This document shows, piece by piece, positions 44,659 through 54,861 of a stretch of 64,000 nucleotides of DNA. The stretch spans positions 248,001-312,000 of the forward strand of contig JAFCMP010000074.1 in NCBI GenBank assembly GCA_017506865.1, read 5' to 3'. Source of the DNA: Tribonema minus (Eukaryota; Sar; Xanthophyceae; Tribonematales; Tribonemataceae). The notes beneath the pieces were generated by a model. That model saw only the letters and a program-made list of their open reading frames with translations, was not told where the DNA came from and made no database searches. A program made the position numbers and the translations under genes. Each line of letters begins with the position of its first letter. Position 1 is the stretch's first letter.

Positions 44659-47254
44659 TTCAGGCAACATTTAACGAGTCCATCGCAATGATACCGTACT
44701 TAGTGGAACACTCTCGCTCTAAGGCCTCATGTCACGGCCGAGCACAGCTCAAGAAGTTGGCTATGCTCATAGAAGTGCGCTGACAGCACACGGCAGTTTG
44801 ACAGACGAACAACTGTCGGTAGTACTTAATCATCAAATGCATACCAACGTGTTCAATATAACAAGTTTGTGAAAGAAACGTGGGGCAATAGGCTCAAGCA
44901 AACGAGCTCAAAGACATAGGCAACTGTTTGAGATCCCGTGATGTTACCCATCGAAGATATTCATGATGAAGTAGTACACTCTTGCTGTAACCCTCAACAT
45001 CAAAAGCGCTGCCAACACTGTGTGCATTCCACAGCAACTGTTGCGTGCTGGCAGTTCGTAGCGTAAATGAGCTGCAGCGCACATCGATTGGCTGACAGCT
45101 GCTGAACAAATACCTTGCAGCACTCTGTGACGGCAGCATCTCCATCTTGCACGCTGCCTCTTCCGACCGTTGGGTTCTGGGCTCCGTCAACCTGCCAGGC
45201 ACCGGGGGCAAAGTTAACGAGCACCCCGACCATGTGCAACAGCGATGGGAGAGTATGGATGGTAACAAGCAGCACAAGACTTGTGACCGACAACAAGGCA
45301 CCTCTCAATACACCGGTTGTTTCAGTGCTGTGCACATTGCATGCGCCCATAATTTGGAGGTCATTGCAGACAAGAGTACCCAAGGTGAGCGTTGCCCGGG
45401 CCTATCGGCAGCCGTCTGCAAAGCTGATCGTTACCAATGCCTCAGCATTCACGTGCTGATTGATTCCACTCTCACACTGGGCAAACAAACATGCGACCCA
45501 TCCTAACCCTAACTCTATACCAACACAAAGTGTGACAGCAGCACACTCAGTCAATCTCGCTAGAGAGGAGGCCAACGAAGACGTGTGATGAAGCGCGCGA
45601 CATTTGCAATGCATGGAAGGAGGTTCTCGCGCCTTGAATACACCTAAAGTGCGCCTGTCAAACTTTAGTGTGTTCTTCTCCAATGCGTGCATTCGACTGC
45701 GATTGTGCATGTTCATTTACACTTGCCTGCTACTGCACCATTCAATATGGGAGCATCAAAGGTACAGGCATACCGAGACTGACACATGGCGCTTGTCTTG
45801 TGACATAGTGCATGCGGTAGATACATCTTGGTAGTTCACACTGGTCACAGTGTCTGCCATATTGACAGGCAGTGCAACGTTCATAGCATTCGAAGATCGT
45901 ATTTTCAAAACCTTGTGCGTCAGCTAACGTCCTCCTTCAGGCGCATTCGCTTCATCCCCTGTCTCCATGTTAGTTGCGCTGGAAACAATGTACCGTAAAA
46001 AGTTCATAGAGTACAAGTTGCAGTCCAGCCTGCCGTGGCACAGCAGGTGATTGATCTATGGTATGCGAACCAAACAGAAAAGCCTCCAAAAAGTATAAGT
46101 ATAATGAGGTTCAAACTTCAATTATGAAACTCAAACATAAAACCCTTAGTAGGGCCTGTGCTAGTTAGGATTATCCATGCATAAACGTACCGGTGTGCCG
46201 ACTGCAGTTGGCACAATCGTGCTCAATGCCGAGACTCCTGTACGCCTTGACCGCGACCATGTGGCAAGGGAAGTGGCCAGCGATCAAAGTGCGATCATGC
46301 AGAGGGCACAGCGTGAACAGTGCCTGGCACAGGCCATCAAAGATGCTCAGCCTACGATCCGACCCGACGCGCAGCACGGAGTGCCCGACGAAGTGGCACA
46401 GCGGCACAGCGCTTGGTCATCGCGCAGAAGACGCCAACCAATACATTAGATTACCGGTGAGGAACGTAGAGGGTATCAACGACACTCTGCGCAATGTACA
46501 GCGGAAAACCGAAGCTGATATGACGGGTCCGCGAGACGCGCAGATGACGGGCACCAACACGCGGAACCGCGCGGCAAAGGAGTTAAGCAGCCGAAGGCAA
46601 GCGTTCGCATAAGCGCTGAAGAACCTGTGGGAATGGATTGGCTCATACAGCAGCAGAATGCGCCATGCAGGAGCCTGTCAACATTAATTGTACACTGGCC
46701 TGCACATTATCAAATTATCTGTGCTGACCGCATGTGTGCTCGTGGGTGGCGGAGGCGGGACATTTGGGACATGGTCGGAACAGGCATGGGTAATCAGAGA
46801 TTGCACACCCCTCCTTGAGCAGTTTCTAGAGTACTCGATAAAACTCCAGGGACAATGGGACAATGAATTACTTTCATACCTAAAAGAAACAGCAAGCTCA
46901 CACACTTCTCTTATATGAGAAAGAGTCAATAGGGCTGTCCCCGCGCTCCAAAACGTGAGATTCGTAAGGGCGACCTCGGTAAAACAATGGCGATTTGACC
47001 ATTACCGGTGGTTCAGCGGCGGGACACGCTCTTTCCAGGCCTGTCCCGGGCGTATTCTCTTCTGGCAAGTCCCCGCCACCCGCAAGCCGCCACCATCCAT
47101 CCGCATCCTTGATTTCACGGCAGAGAACAAAAACGCGCAGCCAACAGCATGGCATGGCAATCGAGTGTTGCTCTCAGCTCCATGCATCAGCCCTTGCCTT
47201 GGCCTTGCCTGAAAGACATCGCGGGTGGCGGCTCGCCTGTAGCGGCTTGCGGCT
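44659..47254. other. No gene assigned; several unsupported ORFs
   Basis: Frames at 45115-45459 (+), 45000-45383 (-), 46177-46449 (+) and 46898-47155 (-) are open but overlap one another on opposite strands, and none has a recognisable motif. A short telomere-like CCTAACCCTAACTC lies at about 45502. Confidence 0.35.
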
Positions 47255-47996
47255 AGGCTTCAGCGGCAGCGCCAAGCAGCAACACAACCCCTGCAAGAGA
47301 TCAACCAGAAACTTCAACCCGACACCCGACACCCGAGACCCGACCCGAGACCCGCCGCCGTTGGCTGCCGGCTCTCAGATTCCTGCAGACTGCTGCTGCG
47401 TTGAGTTTTTTCTTCGCTTTGTGGCTGAGGCTGAGGGCGCTGGGCTTTGATCGCTTGGATCGCGGGTCTCGGGTCTCGGGTCCTCGGGTCTCGGGTCTCG
47501 GGCAGCGTGCGGTGGCAGGGCACCACACGCTCACAGCCCTCATGTCGTACAGCAAGGATCCGTACAAATGCAGCGCCTACCGCCTGCACTTTAAGAGCAG
47601 CCTGCCACCAGCGGATGCAGCCGCTAGGCTTCAGCGGCAGCGCCAAGCAGCAACACAACCCCTGCAAGAGATCAACTAGAAACTTCAACCCGACACCCGA
47701 CACCCGAGACCCGAGACCCGAGACCCGCCGCCGTTGACGTTGCCGGCTCTCAGATTTCTGCAGACTGCTGCTGCGTTGAGTTTTTTTTTTCACTGTGTGG
47801 CTGAGGCTGAGGGCGCTGGGCTTTGATCGCTTGGATAGCGGGTCTCGGGTCTCGGGTGTCGGGTCTCGGGTCTCGGGCAGCGTGCGGTGGCAGGGCATCA
47901 CACTCTCACAGCCCTCATGTCGTACAGCAAGGATCCGTACAAATGCAGCGCCTACCGCCTCTACTTTAAGAGCACCCTGCCGCCAGCAGATGCAGC
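47255..47996 (+). repeat. 371-bp tandem duplication with inverted heptamer satellites
   Basis: Two units start at 47255 and 47626. Each holds a run of (ACCCGAG)-type heptamers (47318-47354; 47689-47727). About 110 bp later comes the complementary (CGGGTCT)-type run (47463-47502; 47839-47877). The two runs of a unit can pair over 30-40 bp. Each unit ends with the same coding segment (HHTLTALMSYSKDPYKCSAY), so an exon was duplicated together with its repetitive intron. Confidence 0.9.
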
Positions 47997-48544
47997 CGCT
48001 GCTGTGGCGGCAGCAGCTGAGAGAGTGGACTCCACCAAAGCCGTTATGCCCGGCGGGCATGATTACCTCAACATCAGCATGTCTGACAGCCGCAGCTGCA
48101 AGGCACACGCTACAACAGGTGGCTGCGGTGCTGAGCCCGCGCTACGGTAACACCATCAATTTTGTCACGCCAGACCGCGAAAGCGTAATCATCGGCCAGG
48201 ACGAGATCCGCCGCATCTTCACCACAGCACCTGCGCTAGCTTCGCCGCAGCTCGCGCTGGTTCGGGCGCCAGGGCCGGCTGCGGTCGGGTTGGTGCCTTT
48301 CGCTGGGGCAGGTGCTCGTGGGATCTCGATGGACGCAGACGTCCTACACGCTTTTGAAAGCCAGCGGCTTCAACATTTCGTGGAGAGCCACCAGCGGCCC
48401 TCGGAGCAGTGGAACGGCTTCATCATCAGAATCACCTACCAGCCCGAAGAATTTCATGTGCCCGGCATCCACCGCCCTGTCGACTACTTCAGGATGTTCA
48501 ACGGTACCATCCAGTCCTCCACATACAGGGACCGGCACGTGTGA
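47894..48544 (+). CDS. Unknown protein with duplicated first exon
   Basis: An exon after GGTGGCAG at 47893 reads LMSYSKDPYKCSAYRLYFKS and continues through Ala-rich helix to GGHDYLNISM. At about 48080 the frame changes; dropping one T in ATGTCTGACAG would fuse it to LTAAAARHTLQQVAAVLSPR. The second frame then runs to TGA at 48544 (NTINFVTPDRESVIIGQDEI; WNGFIIRITYQPEEFHVPGI). The upstream tandem unit carries a truncated copy of the first exon. I do not recognise the family. Either an intron is missed or one inserted base has broken the gene. Confidence 0.5.
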   Translation, partial: GITLSQPSCRTARIRTNAAPTASTLRAPCRQQMQPLLWRQQLREWTPPKPLCPAGMITSTSACLTAAAARHTLQQVAAVLSPRYGNTINFVTPDRESVIIGQDEIRRIFTTAPALASPQLALVRAPGPAAVGLVPFAGAGARGISMDADVLHAFESQRLQHFVESHQRPSEQWNGFIIRITYQPEEFHVPGIHRPVDYFRMFNGTIQSSTYRDRHV

Positions 48545-48810
48545 GTTGAGGACTGGCAGCAGGCTGGCTGGCGAGATGCAGATGCCACAGACCCAAACAA
48601 TCCTGTGTGGCAGGACTTTCCGCATGCCGAGAAGCACAACATCTGCGTACGCATTTTGCACAATAGTAACGCGTTCATTATATGAACGTGTTACCTTTGA
48701 ATGTGTTACCATTGTGCAAAAACTGCCTGAAGTAGTGAACTCTCTCCATTGCTGCTTGCTAGCGCTTCCCTATCATACGTGCCATAATTGTGTTCAGCGC
48801 TTTTTAAAGT
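48545..48810. other. Short spacer
   Basis: It lies between the TGA of the plus-strand gene and the Gypsy fragment. GCGTTCATTATATGAACG at about 48671 is a near-perfect palindrome. Confidence 0.4.
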
Positions 48811-49290
48811 TCAACTATAGTATCCTATTGGGTGCTCCCCGTTGGTGGGGCATATCTGTGTCAACACCGCCCCCAGTCCATAGTCAGAAGCATCAGTCTG
48901 CAAAACCAACTTGACTGAGCCATTGAGGATGCCTTTTAAATCGAGAAGTGCTAAAACAGGGGATGTCTTCAAGGCCTCCTTCAGCACCTGCCATGCAGCA
49001 ATGCAATCATCTGAGAGCTCAAACGGTACACCTTTGCGAGTAAGGTTGACCAGGGGCTCCGTGATTGTTGAAACATGGGGGATATACTGCCTGTAGTACG
49101 CTGCCATACTCAGCAAGGAACGCACATCATGAAGGTCAGAGGGCAGAGGTATCTTCTCAATCGCCTCTACGTTTAATGGATCAATGCGCTTGCCCTGGGC
49201 GTCCACCACATGACCCAAAAAATTGACCTCGCGCATAGCGAAATGACACTTGGACGGCTTCAGCTTTTTGCCTACTGAGAGCAGTCGCAA
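48811..49290 (-). mobile_element. Ty3/Gypsy reverse transcriptase-RNase H fragment
   Basis: The minus-strand ORF begins KKLKPSKCHFAMREVNFLGH, the conserved end of Gypsy reverse transcriptase (K..KC.F....V.FLGH.V). It passes through VRSLLSMAAYYRQYIPHVST and PLVNLTRKGVPFEL to VLQTDASDYGLGAVLTQ, the first catalytic Asp region of RNase H. It ends at TGA soon after GYYS. The fragment is intact in frame but truncated on both sides, without LTRs or integrase. Degenerate telomere-like repeats begin exactly where its 5' end stops. Confidence 0.92.
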
Positions 49291-49345
49291 GGTTAGGATA
49301 GGGCTAGGGGTGGCGCTAGGGTTATTGTAGGGCTAGAGTTACAGG
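49291..49345. repeat. Telomere-like variant repeats
   Basis: GGTTAGGATAGGGCTAGGGG and GCTAGGGTTATTGTAGGGCT are variants of TTAGGG/CTAGGG. They directly abut the Gypsy fragment. Confidence 0.65.
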
Positions 49346-52300
49346 TAGCTTCAGGATTAAAAAGTGCTACCTGTATGGCCCCACAACCTGACTGTTGCCG
49401 ATTTCTGCACATACTCGACCTCCTTCCGACATATAGGGATGCTCCATGAAGTGTGATCTGCTTCCTGTCACTACATAGTTAGTTTGAACGATTTGCTTTT
49501 GTGCTTGATCAGCATGTAGCACCGGACCGGGTTGTTCATGCATGCATGCTTGCAAATAATGCCAGTGGTCAGTATTCATGGATGTTCTTTTGTCAAGAAC
49601 GTCGTTGTTTATGGTGTGGTACCAGCTAAAAACCATTACAATTTTGGATAAGTTGCATGGCTGCGTGGCATCTGCATGCATCATTCTGACTGACGGCGCA
49701 CTTTGCGACTTGCAGTGGTGCTCTTCTTTGCTGAGCCTGGTCTCATTCTCGTTGCGGTGTCTGCCAGGAAAAATAGCGCGCTGTACAAGGTTGGAGAAAT
49801 TGCACCGGTGCGCGGTGGACCTGGCATTGGCGCACCTCGGACAACGATGGACAAATGGAGCAGCACGTGCAGAACATGTTTGTAGGCGAGTGGCTGCTGC
49901 GGTGCATGCAGGGTTTATCACGGCACATCGAAATAGTTGTTGATACGTCATCATGTCTGTCACTCTGCCGCTAGTACGCCACACGGCACAATGGCCATCT
50001 TTAAGCACAGTCACATTCAACTTCAACACCAAGCCGACTTCATATGTTACCTGACCTCACATTACATGACGAATGCGGGTATGGGTGTGGTGAACGAGGT
50101 TAGCAGTCGCACTCAGCGCCTTCACGCTGTAATCAAGTCTGTCACTGTACAGCTGTGGCCATCTTGAAGCGCAGTTGCATTCAACTTCAACACCACGTCG
50201 ACTTCAAACATTTCCCGACTTACATGTTGTACGTGGTATGAGTGTGGTTGGTCATCCCACGCTACGGCAGCCTCTCTGCCGATAGCAATTCAAGCAGTCT
50301 CTGGTACGAGGATGTACACCGAGCAGCTGTTGTGCTAATGTTGAGGTAGTTCAAGCGCAACTTGATGTCTGGTGTCATTTCTACTGCAATGCAGGCATTA
50401 AGGGGCAATTACATACGTCCTTTCTCTGAAGTGGTTCAGTGTCATTACGTCATTCACATTCCTGGCTTCACGTGCTGATTTTGCCAGACACTGCCTGCAG
50501 GTAGCACACGCCACCATTCCATCGGTTTGTGCACTTCAAGGATACGCGCACACTAAATTGAGTGCATATGCCGTTGATTGCTGAAGTGGTGCTATTGTCT
50601 GCAGCTCAACCCTGAAATTGAGAGCACTCCTCTGTGCCATGTACTCGTGTTTTTGTCAGACTGCAGTTGAGCACGAGTCAGACTGCAACTGAGCACTGAG
50701 GCCAACAGCAGGAGCATAGTTACCCTACTTTGTGGAGAGACACATGCAGGGTAGTGTAACTGCATCAATGACTCATGCAAAGGCATAGAGGCAGCCAGCG
50801 CAAATCCCTTTCAGGACGAAAAAATTGGAGGAAAAACATAAGACAGTCGCAGCTCTTTGTTGTAGTTGCAATTCTGGTAGCCTTATGCTTTCTTTGAAGC
50901 TGGTCTTTTGAGAACTTGTCTTGGATCAAAGGTGTGTGGGCTGCCATCTTACATGCAGAGGTCAGGTGTACAGCGTTTCAGTGCATTGCATCATTACAGG
51001 CAGCAAGTGGTAGAGTGTTTGGGACACCATCTGACACCCCCCCCACACACACACCCGCCCCCTTTGCCCACCCAATCGTATCTGCAATGCTTGTTGCAGA
51101 ATAGCGGCCTCCGATCAACAGCAGCGCGAGCTCGGGCGATTGAAGCTGCTACATACATGTGAACCACCGATTGCTGACAAGGGTGCTGATAGCACACATC
51201 AAGGTGATGGGCAATAAGGCACAGGCGTGATAAAATGCAATGCTTGATGCGTACACGCCCGTGCACATACAGTTCTGCATGGGGGGGGGGGGGAGGGGGG
51301 AGGGCAGGGCTTCCGCTTTGTGTTTCTGGCGGCCTCACCAGATATTCGCTGTGTGGCCATCGGTGCCGTTGCGAATTGTGCACCCCAGTACCATGGCAAA
51401 GCCAACAGCAGTTTTTCCGCCATGGCAAACCGCGCACTGGATGCGACAAGCACCGTGTGTGTTTTTACATGATGCTGCTACGCAACAAGTCAGTCGTAAA
51501 GACGCATGATTCAACCGCGCATTACTAGTAGTATTCATTTGGGAGTGACCTCGTCTGTGCTTCCGCTTAGCCTTGCCACATGCATGCGCATGCCACAGTA
51601 CCAGTTCAGTTCTTGGTCTGCTCATTATAATAACGTGCCTGCCACTCTGCTGATTCCTTGTGGTCCAGGCTGCACATGTTTGGGTCATGCATGCCATGAG
51701 GGGAGAAGCCAGCTGTGTGCATACGTAGGGCAAGGATGATCATGGCATGCGGCGCGTTGGGGTTGGGCTCCTAGGGAGGACGGCCGTACGATCATGGCAT
51801 TGGGAGGGAAGTCTGGGGGTGCGGGGGGGGTGCGGGGGGCGTAAGCATCAGCAAGCAGCGCAGAGAACGCAGCGGCTGTTGAGAGTAGCACCTGTGGTAC
51901 ATGGCTGACGACAATGCACATGCATGTTCATGCAAGCCCTATGTGTGGTGTGACATGTTGCAGTGCATGGTGAACACGCATGCATCTCATACACTCTTAT
52001 GATGTTGTCATGCTGTGATAAGCTGCATGATGTGGCCTGCAAAGGCATATCATATGGTCTCACTCTTACCCACTCCATGTGCTGGCTGCCATGACTGGAC
52101 ATCACATGACTTCATCTCGTAATGCTTGCATGAGGTAGCGTGCTGCAGCCGCCTCATGTGACTTTAGGTTAGGGGCCACTGCATGATGTCTGCTAGCAAA
52201 GGAGATCACATGATCACTTTCAGTAGCACATCAGTGATTTCGCGCGAATGTGTAGTGACACATCATGTGATGTAAGCTGAGGATGACTTGGCACAACACA

Positions 52301-52922
52301 CTATGTCAGTATCATGCTTTACATATATGATGCCCCAAGAGCGAAAGTCGCAATGTTCCTGTTTCGCCTTATGCCTCTACGGCCATGATGTCCAAGACGT
52401 TGCATGCACCTGACATCATGCAGTATCGTATGGGGCCCCGACAGGTCCTTTCAGTGAGCATTTGTTGTCTTGCGGCGAGGGTGGGGACACACTGGTATCT
52501 TGGCTAGATCTGGTGGCGCACTCGCCTGCTGAGGCTAGTGGGTCGCGGCTGCTCCAGCCCCAAGATGCGCCAAGCTGCCCCTCCTGCTGCGGTGTGCTCC
52601 GCGCTTTGGACAACACATGCCACACATGCTCAACATGCTCAACGTACGAACTCAACATAGGCATGTCATCAACGTTGACCCGTACCTGGTGTGTGACAGC
52701 AAGCCGGTCACAAAGCACGAGGCGATGTGCAATCATATCCAGACAAGAACCATGAACAACGCTCAAGCGCAAGCAAAGTGATGCGTAGCCAGGTCAGCCC
52801 TATTGAGCCTCAATAGGCGTATCAAAATGTGAAGCAGCCCATGGATTTGCTGCCAAACATGTCCTTCGATGCACATGCAATATGTACATCAAACTGCATT
52901 GCACAGCTAAGAGCTGCGACGC
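49346..52922. other. No gene supported
   Basis: Open frames up to 221 codons occur (49367-50032, minus) but overlap other frames and show no motif. A G-rich run at 51281-51303 and a C/CA-rich run near 51035-51063 are simple repeats. Confidence 0.4.
49992..50247 (+). repeat. Two ~95-bp direct repeats, 164 bp apart
   Basis: TGGCCATCTTTAAGCACAGT at 49992 and TGGCCATCTTGAAGCGCAGT at 50156 head two aligned blocks, both continuing with CATTCAACTTCAACACCA and ending near GAGTGTGG/GGGTGTGG. Confidence 0.8.
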
Positions 52923-54861
52923 CTACTCGCTGTTGTGCGTGTCGCCTGCCTCGCCCTCAACACCAAACCTGCGCAGCTCCGGCGCAACTTTGTGATGCTT
53001 GCACAGTTGGAGAAAGCACGCTACCTCCGCCGTGCTCCAGTGATCTACAAAAATCACAACCTTGTCTTCTGCTGTGCGGATGGTGCTGTGTATTTTGTCT
53101 GAAGATCTGCTGTACATTGCCGCGATGTCATACGGCAGCTGGTCCTCAGGCCAGCTTGTCGCCGCAATAAGGTTGTCTCGCAGCTCAGGGTGACGCTTGA
53201 GGTAGCCGCGCCACCACACAGACCGTCCGGTTTCCTTCTTTCCTCCCTTCTCCTCAATCTTCTCAATCAGACCGCGGCAGTGAAGCATGCCCTGCACCCT
53301 CATGAGCAGGCCATTTGCCGCCTCCAGCTCTCGCGTGACCAGCTCCGTCTGCGAATCGTGATGAGGGACACACGGCATATCAAAAAAGGGCATATAGAGA
53401 GAATGTGTCAACTGCCCTACCACATGCATGCGTAGGTTAGATACTGCTGTCCATGCAATGCAGCTGGCAATGCCTCATGCGTCAACTCCCCTACACACAG
53501 CACCGCTGGAAAATGTGAGTGTCACTCTACACCCACTGATGTGCGAGCGTAGCGAGCACCCCTTGCAAGGATGCTCGCGCATACTAACATTCTTCGCACC
53601 CTATCGAGCGCTGCAGCGGTGATAGGAGGGCGCATGACAACCGCGAGCCGCATCTAAGCTCTCACCACAGTGTACTGGTAAGCTGTGCTCGCACCACTAC
53701 GCGTCGCGTACATCAATGCCATGCCATGATGCCTGCGAGAGACGCCTGGGAAAGAGGTGCTTCGTGATTGGTTCGCGGTGGCAAGTACATGAGGGTTCAG
53801 CAATCAGCCAAGTGCCTTGAACTTGCCTTTGGTCATGGGGGCGTCAAAATCGTATGAGCAGGTGTGCTTTCCAAAGCGCTTTCTTCAACAAAAGTGGATC
53901 ATGAAGCATTCTGTTGCTCACCTCCTTGGCACTGATGATCAGGTCCTTCTCCTTCATCTCTAGGTCCTTCTCCTTCATCTCTAGGTCCTTCTCCTTCATC
54001 TCTAGGTCCTTCTCCTTCATCTGCAGCGCACTGCTGGCGGAGCGCGTCAATCCAGTCATCAACACGTCATAGAGCTCAGCGTCTGGTTGCGCAAGCCGCT
54101 CGCCGATCCTCCTCAGGGCTGGCAGCTCTGGCAGCCAGCTATCAAGCAGCTCGTTGGTCACCACCATCTGAGCGATGCGGAGGGGTACGTAGAAGGAGGA
54201 GAGAAGAGGTGTGAGTGATGTACCGTACAGTGCCATATACCCTCTTCCTAAAGGACGTGTTTGCTGGTAAGAAGATGGGGGCGAAAGGCATTAGTGTGGC
54301 TTGGCATTATTTACTCGTTATAGTGACCCGTCGCCACTAACCAGGGAGAAGGTACTATAAATGACAACTTACCGTGTTCAAACGTCTTCATAGGGGAAGG
54401 TTACATGACCTCAGTAGCAATCCAGCAATCCCGCTATCTCGCAGGTCTTGGGTGCTGTGACAGTGTCAAGTGCTGTTAGGCCTCACCTTGCATCGGTAGA
54501 CGCCACCGGGTGCTGGCAGGCGCTCTATCAGAGGCGCCGGGCACTTAATCCGAGGGCCAGAGGCGGCGCCGCCTGCGTTGAGGCGGATGTAAGGTGTCAC
54601 ATCAAAGCATCACGTGAGCGTGCTCTGCTGGCTGGCTCTCAGGCAAGAGAGACTCAGTGCCTATTCGTATGGCCGCCGCTCGCGGCTGTGTATGTTGCCC
54701 TCGCTGCTGCTCGTGCATCATCAGCACCAAACACGCACTAACCGGAGACGAGACAATCGCAGAGACAGCGGTAAGTTGGAGCACTCACCCGCACCGAGGA
54801 GGGCGGATGCGGATACGCTGCAGGCTAGCGCACCCAGAGCAGCTATGCTTGCGCCTGGCAT
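52923..54861 (-). CDS. Four-exon protein with signal-like start and 4x heptad repeat
   Basis: Exons 54861-54789, 54572-54487, 54167-53922 and 53348-52923 join with fully agreeing phases (1, 0, 0) and total 831 bp, or 276 residues plus TAG. Donors are GTGAGT, GTGAGG and GTGAGC. The start ATG opens MPGASIAALGALACSVSAS, a short hydrophobic segment that could be a signal peptide. Exon 3 contains MKEKDLE four times, a charged coiled-coil-like heptad encoded by a 21-bp repeat, then helix into exon 4 (TELVTRELEAANGLLMRVQG). The C-terminal 80 residues are folded-looking (RSVWWRGYLKRHPELRDNLI; EDKVVIFVDHWSTAEVACFL). No known domain is recognised. It may be a secreted or membrane-associated coiled-coil protein. 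The ATG was preferred because phase and hydrophobic start both fit. Confidence 0.75.
53941..54024 (-). repeat. 21-bp coding tandem repeat, four copies
   Basis: AGGTCCTTCTCCTTCATCTC plus one base, repeated four times almost without change. It encodes the MKEKDLE heptads. The near identity implies recent expansion. Confidence 0.95.

Noticed and set aside
42334..49290. One Gypsy retrotransposon joining the 42.9-kb protease and 49.2-kb RT pieces
   Set aside because: On the minus strand the RT piece lies 5' of the protease piece, the reverse of Gypsy gene order. They are separate fragments.
49367..50032. 221-codon minus-strand ORF
   Set aside because: No motif, overlaps open frames on the other strand, and spans direct-repeat sequence.
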